Origin: Gammaproteobacteria bacterium
Lineage (GTDB): Bacteria; Pseudomonadota; Gammaproteobacteria; Pseudomonadales; Pseudohongiellaceae
Assembly: GCA_002714195.1 (NCBI GenBank)
Contig: PAWK01000063.1
Coordinates: forward strand, 32,576-47,228
Direction of reading: 5' to 3'
Length of the DNA: 14,653 bases
Numbering within the stretch: position 1 is the first letter of the stretch; each line of letters begins with the position of its first letter. A model generated the notes under the pieces. The model was given only the letters and a program-made list of their open reading frames with translations, was not told where the DNA came from and ran no database searches. This document shows positions 13,620 to 14,653 of the stretch, in pieces. Made by a program: the position numbers and the translations under genes.

Positions 13620-14591
13620 GTGTCAAAAACTGTAACCATCACTGGTGCAGCTGGTCAAATTGGTTATCAGCTTGCATTCAGAATAGCTTCTGGTCAACTT
13701 CTCGGAGCAAATGAAAAAATTAATTTAAACCTTCTAGAAATTACCCCTGCATTGGACGCCTTAAAGGGTGTTGCTATGGAACTGGAGGATTGTGCCTTTG
13801 AAACAGTAAGCAATATCCATATCTCAGATGATCCGAATAAGGCCTTTAAAAATACTGATTATGGGTTCCTTGTAGGGGCAAAGCCTAGAGGACCAGGCAT
13901 GGAGAGAAGCGATTTGCTGCAAGAGAATGCAAAAATCTTTTCTGCTCAAGGTAAAGCAATCAATGAAACCTCATCGAGAGATATTAAAGTTCTAGTTGTT
14001 GGGAACCCAGCAAACACAAATGCATTGATCGCAATGTCAAACGCTCCAGATATTGATAAAAGTGCATTCACTGCCATGATGAGGCTTGATCACAACCGAG
14101 CGCTTGCACAGCTGGCATCTAAATTAGATTGTCATTCAAGTGAACTGAGCAATATGACCATCTGGGGCAATCATTCAACCACTCAGTATCCAGATGTAAA
14201 TAATTTGAAACTCTTAGGTGAATCGATATCAAGTAGACTTGATCAAACATGGATAAAGGATGATTTCATTCCTCGAGTTCAAAATAGAGGCGCAGAGATT
14301 ATTAAAGCCAGAGGTTTATCAAGTGCAGCATCTGCAGCATCTGCGGCAATTGATCACATGAGAGATTGGGTACTAGGAACAAAAGTGGATGATTGGGCAA
14401 GTATGGCTATCCCCAGCGATGGATCATATGGGATCACTGAAGGAATTATCTATTCCTTTCCTGTGATATGCCAAAATGGAACCTATTCAATAGTTCAAAA
14501 TCTTGAAATTGATCCATTCAGCAAGGAATGCATGCAAATAACCGAAAAAGAGCTTCTAGATGAGAAGACAGCGATCGAACATTTACTCTAA
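13620..14591 (+). CDS. mdh: NAD-dependent malate dehydrogenase
   Basis: 323 residues, matching the roughly 325-residue branch of malate dehydrogenases (not the 312-residue E. coli type). It interconverts malate and oxaloacetate in the TCA cycle. Seen: Rossmann GAAGQIG (9-15), E40 at the end of the second strand favouring NAD, substrate arginines R90 and R96 in KPRGPGMERSDLL, NPANTNA (129-135), the D157/R160 pair in RLDHNRA and the catalytic H185 in IWGNHSTTQYPD. All key residues are present. The start is GTG with a good Shine-Dalgarno. It lies 18 bases after the small periplasmic protein gene and on the opposite strand to the polysaccharide locus, so it marks the housekeeping flank. The 62 bases after the stop carry no gene and no convincing terminator. 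Confidence 0.97.
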   Translation: MSKTVTITGAAGQIGYQLAFRIASGQLLGANEKINLNLLEITPALDALKGVAMELEDCAFETVSNIHISDDPNKAFKNTDYGFLVGAKPRGPGMERSDLLQENAKIFSAQGKAINETSSRDIKVLVVGNPANTNALIAMSNAPDIDKSAFTAMMRLDHNRALAQLASKLDCHSSELSNMTIWGNHSTTQYPDVNNLKLLGESISSRLDQTWIKDDFIPRVQNRGAEIIKARGLSSAASAASAAIDHMRDWVLGTKVDDWASMAIPSDGSYGITEGIIYSFPVICQNGTYSIVQNLEIDPFSKECMQITEKELLDEKTAIEHLL

Positions 14592-14653
14592 GTTTAGACA
14601 AGATCTAATTTAATCTGTAGAATCCATCATCCGGGTTAATCCGAATTTTTATA

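Noticed and set aside
14628..14650. Rho-independent terminator after mdh (CGGG-TTAA-TCCG then T-run)
   Set aside because: The stem is only four pairs, one of them G-U, so it is too weak to call.

Overview
The window looks like a chromosomal segment of an AT-rich gammaproteobacterium, probably a streamlined marine lineage (SAR86-like is a guess; no rRNA or tRNA gene is present to place it). Supporting signs are the low G+C, mostly very short gene spacings, few strong Shine-Dalgarno sites, a type-I GshA, and surface-polysaccharide genes resembling the enterobacterial gfc/yjb and WbpP families. No mobile element, CRISPR array or structural RNA gene was seen.

Layout. On the minus strand, from about 13184 down to the left edge, lies a cell-surface polysaccharide locus read right to left. 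It contains: a MarR-like winged-helix protein (13184-12576); a 218-bp regulatory gap with a good promoter overlapped by a dyad; a secreted Ser/Thr-rich protein with two in-frame tandem-repeat arrays (12357-11782); a YjbH/GfcD-type outer-membrane protein (11682-9427); glutamate-cysteine ligase gshA (9403-7862); a 944-residue multi-SLBB polysaccharide export protein (7747-4913); a Wzz chain-length protein (4903-4019); a WbpP/TviC-type UDP-GlcNAc 4-epimerase (3979-2945); a KdnB-like metal-dependent alcohol dehydrogenase (2952-1834); a DegT-family aminotransferase (1834-659); and a PseG/SpsG-like nucleotide-sugar hydrolase or glycosyltransferase cut by the left edge (650-1). The last four genes overlap or nearly touch and form a sugar-synthesis module. 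On the plus strand, a small periplasmic protein of unknown function (13260-13601) precedes NAD malate dehydrogenase mdh (13620-14591).

How they may work together. The epimerase, alcohol dehydrogenase, aminotransferase and PseG-like protein would make an unusual amino sugar or acetamido-sugar precursor. The Wzz protein and the large SLBB protein would control chain length and export. The YjbH-like protein and the Thr-rich secreted protein mirror GfcD/GfcA and YjbH/YjbE of the E. coli group 4 capsule and yjb loci. No Wzc-type kinase, phosphatase, GfcB or GfcC homologue is seen here. gshA, a glutathione gene, sits between two export genes and is the odd member. The most notable points are the gfc/yjb-like architecture headed by a repeat-expanded Thr-rich protein, its promoter/dyad arrangement next to a MarR-like gene, and the KdnB-like/aminotransferase/PseG-like sugar module.
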